NCBI GenBank assembly: GCA_002787255.1
Contig: PCWD01000016.1
Coordinates: 1-12,891 of the forward strand
DNA from: Parcubacteria group bacterium CG11_big_fil_rev_8_21_14_0_20_39_14
GTDB lineage: Bacteria; Patescibacteriota; Minisyncoccia; Minisyncoccales; GCA-002787255
Reading direction: 5' to 3'
Length of the DNA: 12,891 nt
The notes beneath the pieces are model-generated. The model ran no database searches. It saw only the letters and a program-made list of their open reading frames with translations, and was not told where the DNA came from. The number at the start of each line of letters is the position of its first letter. The stretch's first letter is position 1. Of the stretch, positions 12,735 through 12,891 are shown piece by piece. The position numbers were made by a program, and so were the translations under genes.

Positions 12735-12891
12735 TCAAAAGGCGAAACTGATGACCCCGAACAAATTCTTTTGGAATTTAACGAGGTGGGGATTTCGCCT
12801 TAGGCTCCATCTATTAAACCTGATGCGTAATAAATAATTGCAGCGTTTCAACGCGAAACCGACCCCGATAGTACAAATCCTGACGGATTTG
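12735..12891. other. Hairpin-rich end region, no confident gene
   Basis: A nested stem has outer arms AGGCGAAA/TTTCGCCT (12740-12747, 12793-12800), a middle CCCC/GGGG (12755-12758, 12788-12791) and inner AAATTC/GAATTT (12763-12768, 12774-12779). A second hairpin CAAATCC/GGATTTG ends exactly at the window edge (12874-12880, 12885-12891). One plus-strand frame has a protein-like composition but is broken by three stops. The stretch 12607-12735 holds only the candidate promoter and the repeat fragment. Confidence 0.45.

Overview
This AT-rich window comes from a bacterium. Every convincing gene is on the minus strand, so transcription runs from high to low coordinates. UGA is used as a stop (the radical SAM stop overlaps the Nudix start), so code 11 fits. 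The tungsten enzyme locus points to an anaerobe. Fragmentary defence genes, small lysine-rich proteins and many short palindromic intergenic repeats resemble genomes of uncultured candidate phyla such as Patescibacteria. That placement is inference; no phylogenetic marker is present.

Left part (1-2530) is an accessory region. It holds the C-terminal piece of a type I restriction methyltransferase (HsdM) cut off at a GC-rich repeat, three small unrecognised proteins (two with CPxC knuckles), a hairpin-rich gap, and an AbiEi/AbiEii toxin-antitoxin pair with its own promoter.

Centre (2710-9788) is a coherent metabolic locus. In transcription order it holds an SCP2-like lipid-binding protein, a tungsten aldehyde:ferredoxin oxidoreductase (AOR), an AMP-forming acyl-CoA synthetase, a MoeB/HesA-like E1 enzyme, a MoaD-like ubiquitin-fold protein ending in Gly-Gly, and an iron-type alcohol dehydrogenase. 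AOR would interconvert carboxylic acids and aldehydes with ferredoxin, and the dehydrogenase would interconvert aldehydes and alcohols with NAD(P)H. The ligase would make acyl-CoA, the MoaD/E1 pair would supply sulfur for the tungstopterin, and SCP2 would carry an acyl lipid. SCP2, AOR and the ligase each look monocistronic, and E1-MoaD-ADH form an operon. Consecutive units meet in compact terminator/promoter junctions; two of these are nearly identical over 28 bases, with the -35 box inside the terminator hairpin.

Right part (9789-12891) holds a 300-base run of stacked palindromes, a divergent nucleoside diphosphate kinase with a strong promoter and terminator, a NudB-like Nudix hydrolase, and a radical SAM/SPASM protein. 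The radical SAM gene is split by a -1 frameshift at an A8 run: the N-terminal domain and the CxxxCxxC cluster are rejoined exactly by a shift at A-AAA-AAA. The right edge is another hairpin-rich stretch without a confident gene. No rRNA, tRNA, CRISPR array or insertion sequence was recognised.
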